A stretch of 22,603 nucleotides of DNA from a virus, in the IMG/VR virus record IMGVR_UViG_3300027985_000312, positions 1-22,603 of that record, one strand, 5' to 3'. Under the pieces are notes generated by a model. It was not told the origin of the DNA and did not search any database. It saw nothing but the letters and a program-made list of their open reading frames with translations. Positions 1 through 7,182 of this stretch are shown piece after piece. Numbering within the stretch: the stretch's first letter is position 1; each line of letters starts with the position of its first letter. Made by a program: the position numbers and the translations under genes.

Positions 1-797
1 GTGGCGGCCAGAGCGTTGCCGGCCACGTCGCGGATACCGGCCACGACGACCACGTGGTACTTGGTGGAGTTGGCCAGGTCGCTGGTCGGGTTGAACACGG
101 CCTGGGTGCCGTCGGCCGACAGCGTGACCGCACCGGCGACGACCGTACCGGCGTCGTCGTGAACGATGATCGTCCGCGTGTTCACGTCAGACGAACGCAC
201 GGCCTCGCTGAACGTCACCGTGATGTTGGCCGCTATGGCCACATCGGTGGCGGCGTCAGCAGGCGACACGGACGAAACGGTGGGCGCCACGGCGTCGGTA
301 TCGTCGTCCGCGAACTTGAACAGCTTGTAGCCGTCCGCGCTGTCCTGGTCCACCAGGCAGTCGCAGTCCAGCTTGTAGTTCTGCTGATCGCGGCCCAGCT
401 TCAGTTCGCTGCCAGGCTGGATCACGATACGGCGCACGTGCAGGATCTTCTTGGCGCCATCCATCACCCAACCGCGAACGTACGCGGTCTTGGGCGTGAT
501 CGCGCCGCCGCCGCCGTCGCTGACAAGCTCGGTACCATCGACCGTGGCACCCAGCGCCAGCGCGATGTTGGCAAGGGTGATTTCCTCGCCAACAATGGAT
601 AGCTTGGCCTCGGGGTCGAACTCCACGGCTTCCATCTTCGCGCCGTGGTACTTGCTGGACGTGGCGTACTCCACAGACGACTGCTTGGAGAACACCACTT
701 CTTTGACGCTGCCAAGATCAACGCAGGCGCCTTCTGCCGCGCCCTCGGCGCCGATCTTGACCGACTCGACAGGCGCAATAACGTAGTTCGTCGGCAT
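1..797 (-). CDS. Tail tube-like virion protein with Ig-like domain (partial, runs off left edge)
   Basis: This open frame starts at ATG 797 and stays open to the window edge, so only about 265 N-terminal residues are visible. The start follows a purine-rich site (GAAAGGGG) and the gp37-like gene ends 20 bases upstream. Residues 1-165 resemble phage tail tube proteins (opening MPTNYVIAPVESVKIG, with EVVFSKQSS and IVGEEITLANIALALG). From about residue 167 the sequence looks like a bacterial Ig-like Big_5 domain (APTVSSVSPAD, ITVTFSEAVRS, VFNPTSDLANSTKYHVVV, IRDVAGNALA). Tail tube subunits polymerise into the tail channel, and C-terminal Ig-like domains commonly decorate the tube surface. The place directly after the gp37-like gene fits a tail tube or major tail protein. 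The tail-tube call is inferred from position and general character; the Ig-like domain is the firmer part. Confidence 0.75.
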   Translation of the reverse strand, partial: MPTNYVIAPVESVKIGAEGAAEGACVDLGSVKEVVFSKQSSVEYATSSKYHGAKMEAVEFDPEAKLSIVGEEITLANIALALGATVDGTELVSDGGGGAITPKTAYVRGWVMDGAKKILHVRRIVIQPGSELKLGRDQQNYKLDCDCLVDQDSADGYKLFKFADDDTDAVAPTVSSVSPADAATDVAIAANITVTFSEAVRSSDVNTRTIIVHDDAGTVVAGAVTLSADGTQAVFNPTSDLANSTKYHVVVVAGIRDVAGNALAA

Positions 798-816
798 GTC
801 CTAGTCACACCCCTTT

Positions 817-1281
817 CTAGTTCGTTGTCTCGGCGATGGTAACAAGCAGCTTCACGCCTGCGCCCATCAGGTACGTTGTATCCGTCGCCTTCTTGAACGG
901 CGGGCTTGCCGTCCATTCAACGGGTCGGATCTCCCAACTGTGGTCCGGTGCATACCGGTTTAGGAACAGACGCACGAGCGACGCCAACCACGCGTTGCGC
1001 CGCTTGCGTAGCTCGTCTGTGTCCATGTCTCTGTCGGTGACGAACACCCACAGTTCCACGGGTCCCGAAACCACGGCGTTGGTGATGCTGGCTATCTTCC
1101 CCGACGGTTCGGTGACACTCCCGTAGGGGAACGCCTCTGTGGCGGCGTCGTCGTCTATCACGTCGCCCAGGTTCGGCAGCGTCAGGCCCTGTTCGGCGGC
1201 CACGACCGCGGCCACCGCGTCGAACTCGTCAGCCATAATCTGCTTCACCAGCGCCGGCACAGCGTTAGGTGCATCGAACAT
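817..1281 (-). CDS. Gp37-like tail terminator/completion protein
   Basis: A 154-residue acidic protein starting MFDAPNAVPALVKQIM. The predicted pattern is an N-terminal helix, a central block with VELWVFVTDRDMDTDELRKRRN followed by WLASLVRLFLNRY, and a C-terminal strand with LMGAGVKLLVTIAE. This layout and length fit Mu gp37-like (DUF1834-type) proteins that cap or complete the tail. It sits where the family is expected, between a gpG-like gene and the tail-tube-like gene. Its ribosome binding site (AAGGGGG) overlaps the last codons and stop of the gpG-like gene, so the two are probably translationally coupled. The family is assigned from order and general sequence character rather than from an invariant motif. 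Confidence 0.7.
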   Translation of the reverse strand: MFDAPNAVPALVKQIMADEFDAVAAVVAAEQGLTLPNLGDVIDDDAATEAFPYGSVTEPSGKIASITNAVVSGPVELWVFVTDRDMDTDELRKRRNAWLASLVRLFLNRYAPDHSWEIRPVEWTASPPFKKATDTTYLMGAGVKLLVTIAETTN

Positions 1282-1287
1282 CTAGCA

Positions 1288-1800
1288 TCACCCCCTTACC
1301 GTGCCGATGCTGCCGCCACTCCACATATAGCCCAGGTCGCGGGCCATGTAGCCTATCGCGCGGCCGAAATACTGCGCTTCTTGGGCCGCTGAAATGTCGA
1401 TTGGGCGCCGCTGTGGCATCCTCTTGGTGCCCGTCTGATGCCAGTGCGCGTACGGCATCGCAGAACCCAGCGCAAGCATCATCGGTTCGGCCTCATAGAT
1501 CGTGGCACCGCTGGTCCCCGTCAGAGACTCCATCAGCTGTCCGGTGAACTGCAGCACTGGCTTGGCGCCCACCTTGCTGCGCTTCCATGCCGCGTACGCT
1601 GGCGACAGTGGCGCCCATGATCCCCGCCGGCCGGCGCCGCCTTCAGTGGCGAACTGCTCCAACTCGGCGCTGAAAAAGGCATCTTGGAACGCCGGCCAGA
1701 ACGGGCGCAGGTCCTGCACGGCGTCGATCATGCGGGATATGCCAAGGTCCACCTGGCGTTCGCCCTCTAGCTCGACGGTGAACCGCTGTATGCCGGCCAT
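1288..1800 (-). CDS. Mu gpG-like virion morphogenesis / tail completion protein
   Basis: A 170-residue protein starting MAGIQRFTVELEGERQVDLGI. It shows the usual features of the phage virion morphogenesis family (Mu gpG, P2 gpS): an N-terminal beta segment, a helical stretch (RPFWPAFQDAFFSAELEQFATEG), the signature WAPLSPAYAAWK, then LQFTGQLMESLT, and near the end YAHWHQTGTKRMPQRRP. The family acts in tail completion and head-tail joining. ATG 1800 lies 5 bases after the stop of the gp36-like gene, and the gp37-like gene begins just after its own stop. Length is normal for the family. The motif match makes this one of the surer tail-module calls. Confidence 0.85.
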   Translation of the reverse strand: MAGIQRFTVELEGERQVDLGISRMIDAVQDLRPFWPAFQDAFFSAELEQFATEGGAGRRGSWAPLSPAYAAWKRSKVGAKPVLQFTGQLMESLTGTSGATIYEAEPMMLALGSAMPYAHWHQTGTKRMPQRRPIDISAAQEAQYFGRAIGYMARDLGYMWSGGSIGTVRG

Positions 1801-1805
1801 GGTCG

Positions 1806-2300
1806 CTACCCCTTACCACCGTGCGATGCCAGGTCGTCGGAGATCGACCGCGGGAACGCCGATGTTCCGGTGGTGATGATCCCTGCCGTTGATGCAGCCG
1901 CGCCGTTGGTGGCCGCGGTGCTGCCTGGCAGCGGTGTTTGTCCGCTCAAGATCCCGTCCAGCGTTTCCTTCGCTTCACGGCGCCACGTGGCCGCGCTCTC
2001 TACCTTGGCCGCGTCGGGCTGCCGCCCCATCACGATGCGTTCGATGATGGTTGCGGCCACCTGCAGTTCCACGATCTCGTCCAGCACGCCCTTGGCCGTC
2101 GCCGGCGTCGTGACCGGCGTCGTGTAGCCGGCCGCGGCCAGCTTCATGTCCAAGCGCGTTGACTGCGACTGCAGCATGGTGGCAACGTCGTTGATCGTGA
2201 ACGGCTTGCTTGTCTCGGTGAACTGGGACACGACGATGTAGCCCTGCACGCCGGCCACACTGCCGTACGTGCTCTGTGTAGATGGGGTCAGGTCAGGCAT
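1806..2300 (-). CDS. Gp36-like neck / head-tail connector protein
   Basis: A 164-residue protein with a helical core (ATAKGVLDEIVELQVAATII, ERIVMGRQPDAAKVESAATW, RREAKETLDGI) and a Ser/Thr/Ala-rich tail. Small helical proteins at this place, between capsid and gpG-like genes, are normally head-tail adaptors such as Mu gp36 (DUF1320). The start ATG 2300 shares a base with the TAA stop of the preceding gene (TAATG), so translation is coupled. The role is inferred mostly from order, size and helical character; no catalytic motif is expected or seen. Confidence 0.65.
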   Translation of the reverse strand: MPDLTPSTQSTYGSVAGVQGYIVVSQFTETSKPFTINDVATMLQSQSTRLDMKLAAAGYTTPVTTPATAKGVLDEIVELQVAATIIERIVMGRQPDAAKVESAATWRREAKETLDGILSGQTPLPGSTAATNGAAASTAGIITTGTSAFPRSISDDLASHGGKG

Positions 2301-3304
2301 TAGATCGTCACCACCTTGTCAGTGCTGGCGGCACCGTCCGGACCATCCCAGCTGAACCGCACCGTGTATGTGGCACCAGGCGGCACGGGCAGGTCGTATT
2401 CGCCGTCCCCGTCGCTCGTGGTGTTGTACTTGGCCACGCCGTCGATGATCGCCGACACGGTGACGCCGGCTGTCACGACGCCCGAAACCTCGGTGACGCC
2501 GAGTGCCACGCCGCTGTCGTCCAGGGTTGACTGCGTGATCGACACCCAGCCGGCTACTGTGCCGCCTGCAGCGCCGAGAATCTCGGCCAGTTGCTCGTCC
2601 AGGTTGGCAAGCAGCATGCCCAGGGCGTCGCGGATAGCCTGGGCGTCCACGCTGGCGGTGGCGTTCGCGTCCACCGTACCATCGGTGAACGTCAGCTGGT
2701 CGGTCTTGGCCTGCACCGCGGATACGCCGGCATTGTCCGGTGCCGTGTAGCTCGTCGATGCCAGCCGCGACGATATGTCGGCGTCTATGCGTGCCAGTTC
2801 GGTTGCCAGGTTCGTGCGTACAGCCGAAGCGATTGCGACCGCTGACAGATCACCAGCGGTCCAGTCGGAACTGATCTTGTCGGCGATGGCCTGCAGCAGC
2901 GCCGTAGCGTCGCCCTCGTTCAGCAAGGCCGCCTCTATGGCCGCCGTCAGTGTCGCCTGGTATGCGCCCGTGAGCGTCATAGCCGCGCCGGCTGCAAGGT
3001 CGTTCAGGTCGCTGACCAGCTTCAGGTCCACAACATCGGACCAGATGACCTCTTCGCCAGCCACGGTGCCGACCGTGGCAGCTATGCGCAGATCGGCGCA
3101 GTACGCTGCCGCTGCGTCCGGAAGCGTCACCACGGCTTTGTACACGGCCGTGGTGATGTTCGTTACGGTTACGGTCGCGCTGTCCGCCACACCATCGACG
3201 TACAGCGTACCGGTAGGCAGGCTGTCGGCATCGGCAGCCGCACCAGTGGTGGGATCGCAGGTAGTGAACAGCTTAGTGATCGTCTGCAGAACTGCTGCGC
3301 TCAT
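2300..3304 (-). CDS. Virion structural protein, Ala/Thr-rich, with C-terminal Ig/carboxypeptidase-like beta domain
   Basis: A 334-residue protein of low complexity, rich in Ala, Thr, Asp and Val. Residues 1-100 look like a beta domain (GTLYVDGVADSATVTVTNI, ending EEVIWSDVVDLKLVSDLND). The middle is helical and fibrous (LATELARIDADISSRLAST, SAVQAKTDQLTF), a pattern frequent in phage neck or fibre proteins. The last 90 residues carry an Ig or carboxypeptidase-regulatory-like strand pattern (GVALGVTEVSGVVTAG, SDGDGEYDLPVPPGATYTV). The ATG shares bases with the TGA of the upstream gene (ATGA). It probably is a virion surface or fibre component near the neck. The exact family is not recognised. 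Confidence 0.65.
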   Translation of the reverse strand: MSAAVLQTITKLFTTCDPTTGAAADADSLPTGTLYVDGVADSATVTVTNITTAVYKAVVTLPDAAAAYCADLRIAATVGTVAGEEVIWSDVVDLKLVSDLNDLAAGAAMTLTGAYQATLTAAIEAALLNEGDATALLQAIADKISSDWTAGDLSAVAIASAVRTNLATELARIDADISSRLASTSYTAPDNAGVSAVQAKTDQLTFTDGTVDANATASVDAQAIRDALGMLLANLDEQLAEILGAAGGTVAGWVSITQSTLDDSGVALGVTEVSGVVTAGVTVSAIIDGVAKYNTTSDGDGEYDLPVPPGATYTVRFSWDGPDGAASTDKVVTI

Positions 3305-3936
3305 GCTGCGCCCCTTATGATCGCACGGGAATTGATGATGCCGCTGCCGATGACAGGATGCACGATGCCGCCGCCCTCTGTGTACTCGACGGTGAGTTCG
3401 GGAGGGTCAAAGGACGATGAGTCGAATGATGCGATAACCCGTAGATTGTCTGTCGAAGTGCGGTCGTCAAAGTCCTCCCAGAATAGTGATAGCGCGTTTC
3501 CCGACTCCCACCCTGGCCTATCAATCACCTCTTGTATGACTGACGCAATCTCAGGTGATGTCCTTGTGATAGCTGTGGGCCACGATGGGATAACCCACGA
3601 TACGCGAGCTGTCGTGTGCGCTGAAAATAGCGCGTCGAACTCCGCTGCGGTCGCGGGCCATGTCGGAGCATCGTCGGCATCAAGGGCAGACAAGTAACTA
3701 TACGCAGTTCCAGTGCCAACGAGGTTTGCCCCTGTGCCTGTCAATACAGCGGACACTATGGAGTCACCATGATTGATAGTGATACCAGTGAATCTTACCC
3801 CAGAGCCGTATTGCTTGTATGATGAAGAATAGCGACCAGCAAAAATGTTCTGGTCGGTGTTACCGTAATAATCGCCTGTCAGTCGCCGCCCTACATCATC
3901 GGCACCTGACCCGACGCTAATGGCAAGCGTCGTCAC
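3301..3936 (-). CDS. DNRLRE-like beta-rich virion protein
   Basis: A 211-residue protein with a GTG start that overlaps the TGA of the preceding gene (GTGA). Residues 45-190 resemble DNRLRE/carbohydrate-binding-like domains: VRFTGITINHGDSIVSAVLT, then IASVIQEVIDRPGWESGNAL, then LRVIASFDSSSFDPPELTVE. Such domains form beta-sandwich surface modules in adhesins and some phage structural proteins. The coding sequence is noticeably richer in A and T than its neighbours, for example around 3741-3900, which suggests separate acquisition. The coupled gene upstream (3933-4502) is probably its partner. A virion surface or adsorption role is inference. Confidence 0.65.
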   Translation of the reverse strand: MTTLAISVGSGADDVGRRLTGDYYGNTDQNIFAGRYSSSYKQYGSGVRFTGITINHGDSIVSAVLTGTGANLVGTGTAYSYLSALDADDAPTWPATAAEFDALFSAHTTARVSWVIPSWPTAITRTSPEIASVIQEVIDRPGWESGNALSLFWEDFDDRTSTDNLRVIASFDSSSFDPPELTVEYTEGGGIVHPVIGSGIINSRAIIRGAA

Positions 3937-4502
3937 GATACCACCGCCCCTACGGGTACCGCTGAGAAGTCCAGCGTGTACATGCCGTTAGCAAGTGTGT
4001 GCGGAACCTCGATAAACTCCATCTGCTCCATGTCACCATAGCTCTCGCCACCACGCAGCAGCGCAGCAGCGTCACCAGGCAACGTCCATCCTGGGTCGTC
4101 GCACGGCTCGGCTGTCTTGGTGTAGTGGAGCGCGATACCTTCGGGCATCAGGTACACGTCGAGGTCTACGCCCGTCCATAGTCCTGCGAAGTGGATGTTG
4201 TTGCCGCTGTACGTCGGGTCTGGAGATTTCTTATAGTTGCCGAGCGGAACAAGCGTCACGGGTACGCTCATGCCTTCGAGCAGCAGCGTGATGGCTCGCG
4301 TGCCACCGTTCACGATTATCTGCCCAGGGAACTCGCCCGTCGTCAGCTCATCCGGCGTGCCATGCCACGTCGTGTCCGTATCGACGTACTGCCCATCCTT
4401 GAGATGATGCGCGATGGCCCCACCGACGACTAGGCGCTGTACCCCGCCGCCGATGTCGTAGGTCTTGGAGCGCGGTGTGCGCTTGGCGATGATCTCTTCC
4501 AT
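3933..4502 (-). CDS. Uncharacterised virion-associated protein upstream of the DNRLRE-like gene
   Basis: A 189-residue protein starting MEEIIAKRTPRSKTYDIGGG. The segment LVVGGAIAHHLKDGQYVDTD followed by TTWHG resembles the G-x-Y-x-D-I/T-D-T-x-W pattern seen at the N-terminus of secreted or phage beta-structured proteins linked to DNRLRE domains. Beta-rich stretches follow (TRAITLLLEGMSVPVTLVPL, LWTGVDLDVYLMPEGIALHY). It ends with a GTGA overlap into the DNRLRE-like gene, and together they look like one structural unit perhaps split into two chains. No enzyme motif is visible. Function is unknown; virion surface is the best guess. Confidence 0.6.
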   Translation of the reverse strand: MEEIIAKRTPRSKTYDIGGGVQRLVVGGAIAHHLKDGQYVDTDTTWHGTPDELTTGEFPGQIIVNGGTRAITLLLEGMSVPVTLVPLGNYKKSPDPTYSGNNIHFAGLWTGVDLDVYLMPEGIALHYTKTAEPCDDPGWTLPGDAAALLRGGESYGDMEQMEFIEVPHTLANGMYTLDFSAVPVGAVVS

Positions 4503-4506
4503 GGTG

Positions 4507-5028
4507 CTACCCCTCGTCGGGCGTGTCCCCGCCGGCTACGCGCACGCTGCGCGCGTACGCGGCAAACACGTTGCATTCTTCAGTCTCGGTGTTGTACGAC
4601 GGGCAGCCGTGGTACTCGCCACCGGCCAGATAGCCGATGGCCTTGGCCTCGACAACGCCCGATCCGTCGCCCTCGTCCTCGACGGTCACGAGCGCGACAG
4701 CGGCAGGCAACGCAAGCACGGCGGCCTTGACCTCGGCGGCGGTGCTGGTGATCGCGCCGGCGCCATCGGTGGCAAGCGACACGGTTATGGCCACACCGTC
4801 TACCGACACGGCCAGTTCCTGACTCACGTCGGACGGGTCGATGTGGATAACCGATATGCTGTTGCCGGCCTGGCCGTAGTCTTTGGCCTCATAGGTCAGG
4901 TCCGCGTTGGCGTTGGTCATATCGACCGTCAGCGACGCCTTGGCCTGGCCGTACTGGCGCACGGCGCTGCAGGTCATGGCGGCGTCGCCGCCAGCCGAAA
5001 ACGGGCAGTTGTAGTTCGGTGCGGACAT
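4507..5028 (-). CDS. Virion-associated beta-domain protein (phage decoration-type repeat domain)
   Basis: I choose ATG 5028 (MSAPNYNCPFSAGG) because it follows GGAAAGG and GGTGGGCGGC; the frame is also open to a GTG at 5070 without a ribosome binding site. This gives 173 residues. The centre (LTYEAKDYGQAGNSISVIHI, LAVSVDGVAITVSLATDGAG, AEVKAAVLALP, GVVEAKAIGYLAGG) matches a beta-rich domain often seen in phage virion proteins, with strands separated by a helix containing TAAEVKAAV. Four Cys lie outside that domain, two near each end. It follows the gp35-like gene after a structured 107-base gap. A capsid or tail decoration role is likely but inferred. Confidence 0.6.
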   Translation of the reverse strand: MSAPNYNCPFSAGGDAAMTCSAVRQYGQAKASLTVDMTNANADLTYEAKDYGQAGNSISVIHIDPSDVSQELAVSVDGVAITVSLATDGAGAITSTAAEVKAAVLALPAAVALVTVEDEGDGSGVVEAKAIGYLAGGEYHGCPSYNTETEECNVFAAYARSVRVAGGDTPDEG

Positions 5029-5070
5029 GCCGCCCACCATCCTTTCCAAGTCATAGAGAAACGCCAGCAC

Positions 5071-5135
5071 AAGGCACGGCAGCCTAATGCCGCGGTGCCC
5101 TGTGGTGGCGGTTCCGGTCAGGAACCGCTCTTGGG
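5071..5135 (-). other. Two adjacent intergenic RNA hairpins
   Basis: Within the gap after the gp35-like gene, 5108-5115 and 5121-5128 form a perfect 8-bp stem (GCGGTTCC/GGAACCGC) with a 5-base loop. Just downstream in transcription, 5095-5099 with 5073-5077 (GGCAC/GTGCC) and 5088-5091 with 5078-5081 (GGCA/TGCC) form a nested stem with a 3-base bulge. Neither is followed by a clear T-run. They may protect mRNA or attenuate expression. Confidence 0.45.
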
Positions 5136-5699
5136 TTACTCGCCTTCGATCTCGGCGACGATACGCGCGATGATCGAATCACGGTCGCCCGTCACGTCGG
5201 GGTATGTGGTGTCCCCGTCTTCGTACTCGCCAAGGTCCACGCCGTGTTCGTCGGCGAACGCGGCCAGGTCCTCGTCAGACATGGCGGCCAGCTCGTCCGC
5301 GAACGCGACAGGTGCCGGCGGAACGTCGGCGGCCGCGGTGATCGCTTCGCGCATGGCGTTGGCAGATCCCGTCCGCTTCACGTACTCTTTGCGGTCCTTC
5401 TCTGCCTCGGGCGCGTCGGCCCACAGGCCGCGCTTCTGTCCGATGGCCAGCAGTTCCAGCTTGGACAGACCGGCCAGCGGGTCAGTGCCTTCGATGGCGT
5501 CAGCGGTCGCCCGCAGATCGTCGGCGACCTTGGCGGGATCGGTGACGACCAGCATTGGATCGGCCGCTATGGCCGCCAACTGCTCGTCGGTCAGGTCGTA
5601 CGTGTCGCCGGCGGTCGTGAACTGCAGACCGGCGCGCCGCATGGCACCCAACGGGTGTCTGCGAGACACGGCAACATGCTTGCGTGTGATCTTCGGCAT
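5136..5699 (-). CDS. Mu gp35 / FluMu N-terminal domain-like capsid-module protein
   Basis: A 187-residue protein. Residues 1-55 (HPLGAMRRAGLQFTTAG, then YDLTDEQLAAIAADPMLVV) match the short HI1506/FluMu-type domain: an R-R-A-G motif, an aromatic, then a helix ending in DPMLVV. This domain is typical of the small gene directly after the Mu-like major capsid gene. Two later segments look like SAP/LEM/HeH helix-extended-helix motifs (LSKLELLAIGQKRGLW near residue 80; DEDLAAFADEHGVDLG near 145), followed by RDSIIARIVAEI. The start ATG 5699 follows GAAAGGGGGG at a spacing of about 10 bases. It probably acts in capsid assembly or as a neck/decoration factor; the exact role is unknown for the family. 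Confidence 0.75.
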   Translation of the reverse strand: MPKITRKHVAVSRRHPLGAMRRAGLQFTTAGDTYDLTDEQLAAIAADPMLVVTDPAKVADDLRATADAIEGTDPLAGLSKLELLAIGQKRGLWADAPEAEKDRKEYVKRTGSANAMREAITAAADVPPAPVAFADELAAMSDEDLAAFADEHGVDLGEYEDGDTTYPDVTGDRDSIIARIVAEIEGE

Positions 5700-5735
5700 T
5701 TGGGTAGCGCCCCCCTTTCAGGTGCACAGAGTGAG

Positions 5736-5766
5736 TGGGACGGGCGCCAGCGCCGGCGCCCACCCA
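5736..5766 (-). other. Strong GC hairpin after the major capsid gene
   Basis: A perfect 7-bp stem GGGCGCC/GGCGCCC (5742-5748 with 5755-5761) with a 6-base loop is extended by TGGG/CCCA (5736-5739 with 5763-5766) across a small internal bulge. It begins about 20 bases after the capsid stop codon on the minus strand. No T-run follows, so it is more likely an mRNA-stabilising or attenuating structure than a full terminator. Confidence 0.45.
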
Positions 5767-5786
5767 TCAGTTGCCTGGGTCAGTCC

Positions 5787-6689
5787 CTACGGGAACTGGC
5801 CATAGATGGCCTGGGGCCAGCCAGGTACAACATCGTACCGGCCGTCCACGCCATAGTAGAACTCCTTGCGCATGAACAGCGTTGCGTCGCTGGGATCGTC
5901 GGCTGCGACGAACTCAGGCGCCTTGCGGTTGATACGCACAAGCGGCTTGACGCTCAGGCTTGTGTCAGCCATGAACCACTTGCTACCGGTGATGTACGGA
6001 AGCATGAGCACCTTCAGGCCACGGAGCACGTTCGGCTCACTGTTGGCCACGGTGGAATCGGGCTTATACGCAGAACCGGTGATTTCCTCGGCGGTGTCCG
6101 CCAGGTCGGGACCGACCACAAGGTGGCCAGGGTTGACGCCCAGGTAGCGGCCCTTCTCGTCCGCGAACTTGCGCATGGCAAGGCGCGTCGCCTTGGCGTT
6201 GGCGTACGTCAGCGAGCTTGTGCCCTTGTTGCTGAACGCTGCCATGCCGGCAACCGCGGGATGATCGGTGTCGCACAGGTACTGGCCGTCATAGCACAGG
6301 GTGCTGTTGGCGGCGTTCAGAACGTCACACGCGAGGGACAGCGGGTGGCTGGCGGCCTCGCGGGCAAGGTCCTGGATCTTCGGCTTGTAGATGTTCAGCC
6401 GGTCGTCCTCGATGTCGTTGCGCAGGACCTTGATAGACGCCTCAAAGTCACGCGGGCGGACGCTGAACGACTCAGCGGCCAGATCGGCCGGCTGGCGGTC
6501 GCCGATCCACTCACGCATACGCGGGACGGCACCGATCCACGCAAGGTCTTCCTCACGGGTCTGGCTGTCGATGGTCTGCACGAGCATTCCAAGTGCGGTC
6601 TGCTCGGCCTGGAACGACTCGAACGAATCCACGTAGGTTGCGCGAAAGTTCGTGAAGATGCCGCCCAGGGTGCTGGCGTTGACAAGCAT
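5787..6689 (-). CDS. Major capsid protein, Mu gpT-like
   Basis: A 300-residue protein from ATG 6689 (MLVNASTLGGIFTNFRATYV). A GTG three codons upstream lies inside the ribosome binding site, so the ATG is preferred. Family features are the N-terminal LxxxFxxxY segment, WIGAVPRMREWIGDRQPADL (the W-x-G-x-x-P-x-x-R-E-W-x-G-x-R motif of Mu-type major head subunits), FEASIKVLRNDIEDDRLNIY, and HLVVGPDLADTAEEI. It has an HK97-type fold by family knowledge and builds the capsid shell. It lies after protease/scaffold and decoration genes as in Mu-like head modules. Length is in the family range. Its ribosome binding site sits in a hairpin element shared with the decoration gene, and a stable hairpin follows its stop. 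Confidence 0.9.
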   Translation of the reverse strand: MLVNASTLGGIFTNFRATYVDSFESFQAEQTALGMLVQTIDSQTREEDLAWIGAVPRMREWIGDRQPADLAAESFSVRPRDFEASIKVLRNDIEDDRLNIYKPKIQDLAREAASHPLSLACDVLNAANSTLCYDGQYLCDTDHPAVAGMAAFSNKGTSSLTYANAKATRLAMRKFADEKGRYLGVNPGHLVVGPDLADTAEEITGSAYKPDSTVANSEPNVLRGLKVLMLPYITGSKWFMADTSLSVKPLVRINRKAPEFVAADDPSDATLFMRKEFYYGVDGRYDVVPGWPQAIYGQFP

Positions 6690-6693
6690 GTGA

Positions 6694-6715
6694 TGCACCC
6701 CCTTTCAGGGTGTAG
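6694..6715 (-). promoter_or_regulatory. Hairpin-embedded ribosome binding site of the capsid gene (repeat copy 1)
   Basis: A 22-base element identical to 7127-7148. On the minus strand CACCC and GGGTG can pair around TGAAAGG, placing the Shine-Dalgarno sequence GAAAGGGGG in the loop and 3' arm. It ends 4 bases before ATG 6689. The structure may tune or switch translation of the capsid gene. Confidence 0.55.
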
Positions 6716-6720
6716 GACGG

Positions 6721-7122
6721 TTAACAGTACCCGTCGATGGCTACGCGTACTTCAGTCGCGGAAACGACCTCGACGACACGGCCGCACTTGATATCGGCCG
6801 TGGTCGTGGCGGCAAGCGCCACGGTCTGGCTGTCCACGATGCAGACCTCGGCCTGGCGCCACGTGGCGTCGGCGGACGCGCACACCATGGAGTAGACGCC
6901 CTTGCGGCGCAGTTCCATGTGCGCGTCGTCGGCCACCACATGGTCGTTGGCGATGCCGGCAAAGTGCTTGCCCGACGCATCGGTGGCCGGCTCGGCCTTG
7001 CCGGTGGTGTCGTCGGTGTTCACCAACGTACCGCCGTAGATGGTCGTGCTGGCCTTCGGTACCGCGGAAACCAACATGCCATCGCTGTACTTCGGGTCGC
7101 GGTCGGCTGCAGCTGCAGTCAT
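6721..7122 (-). CDS. Capsid decoration protein, DUF2190-like
   Basis: A 133-residue protein from ATG 7122; the GTG three codons upstream lies in the ribosome binding region. It is rich in Ala, Thr and Val with a beta pattern: KYSDGMLVSAVPKASTTIYG then GTLVNTDDTTGKAEPAT, FAGIANDHVVADD, RRKGVYSMVCASADATW, and a closing VVSATEVRVAIDGYC. This fits DUF2190-type capsid cement proteins, a small beta-barrel that stabilises the mature shell. It sits between protease/scaffold and major capsid genes, the usual place. It shares the 22-base hairpin ribosome binding element with the capsid gene, consistent with matched production. The family call rests on pattern and position. Confidence 0.75.
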   Translation of the reverse strand: MTAAAADRDPKYSDGMLVSAVPKASTTIYGGTLVNTDDTTGKAEPATDASGKHFAGIANDHVVADDAHMELRRKGVYSMVCASADATWRQAEVCIVDSQTVALAATTTADIKCGRVVEVVSATEVRVAIDGYC

Positions 7123-7126
7123 TTCG

Positions 7127-7148
7127 TGCACCCCCTTTCAGGGTGTAG
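7127..7148 (-). promoter_or_regulatory. Hairpin-embedded ribosome binding site of the decoration gene (repeat copy 2)
   Basis: This is the second exact copy of the 22-base element at 6694-6715, ending 4 bases before ATG 7122. It carries GAAAGGGGG flanked by CACCC and GGGTG arms. Confidence 0.55.
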
Positions 7149-7182
7149 TGTCTTCGGCTCTGACGTGACCACCGCAGTGGCG

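Noticed and set aside
4465-5805. A long plus-strand frame of 446 codons opposite the gp35-like and neighbouring genes
   Set aside because: It is antisense to well-supported minus-strand genes, has no ribosome binding site and low-complexity Arg/Ser/Ala composition. GC-rich coding sequence often leaves the opposite strand open.
5244-6791. A plus-strand frame of 515 codons opposite the major capsid gene
   Set aside because: It mirrors the capsid and gp35-like genes, shows no domain, and is a GC-skew shadow.
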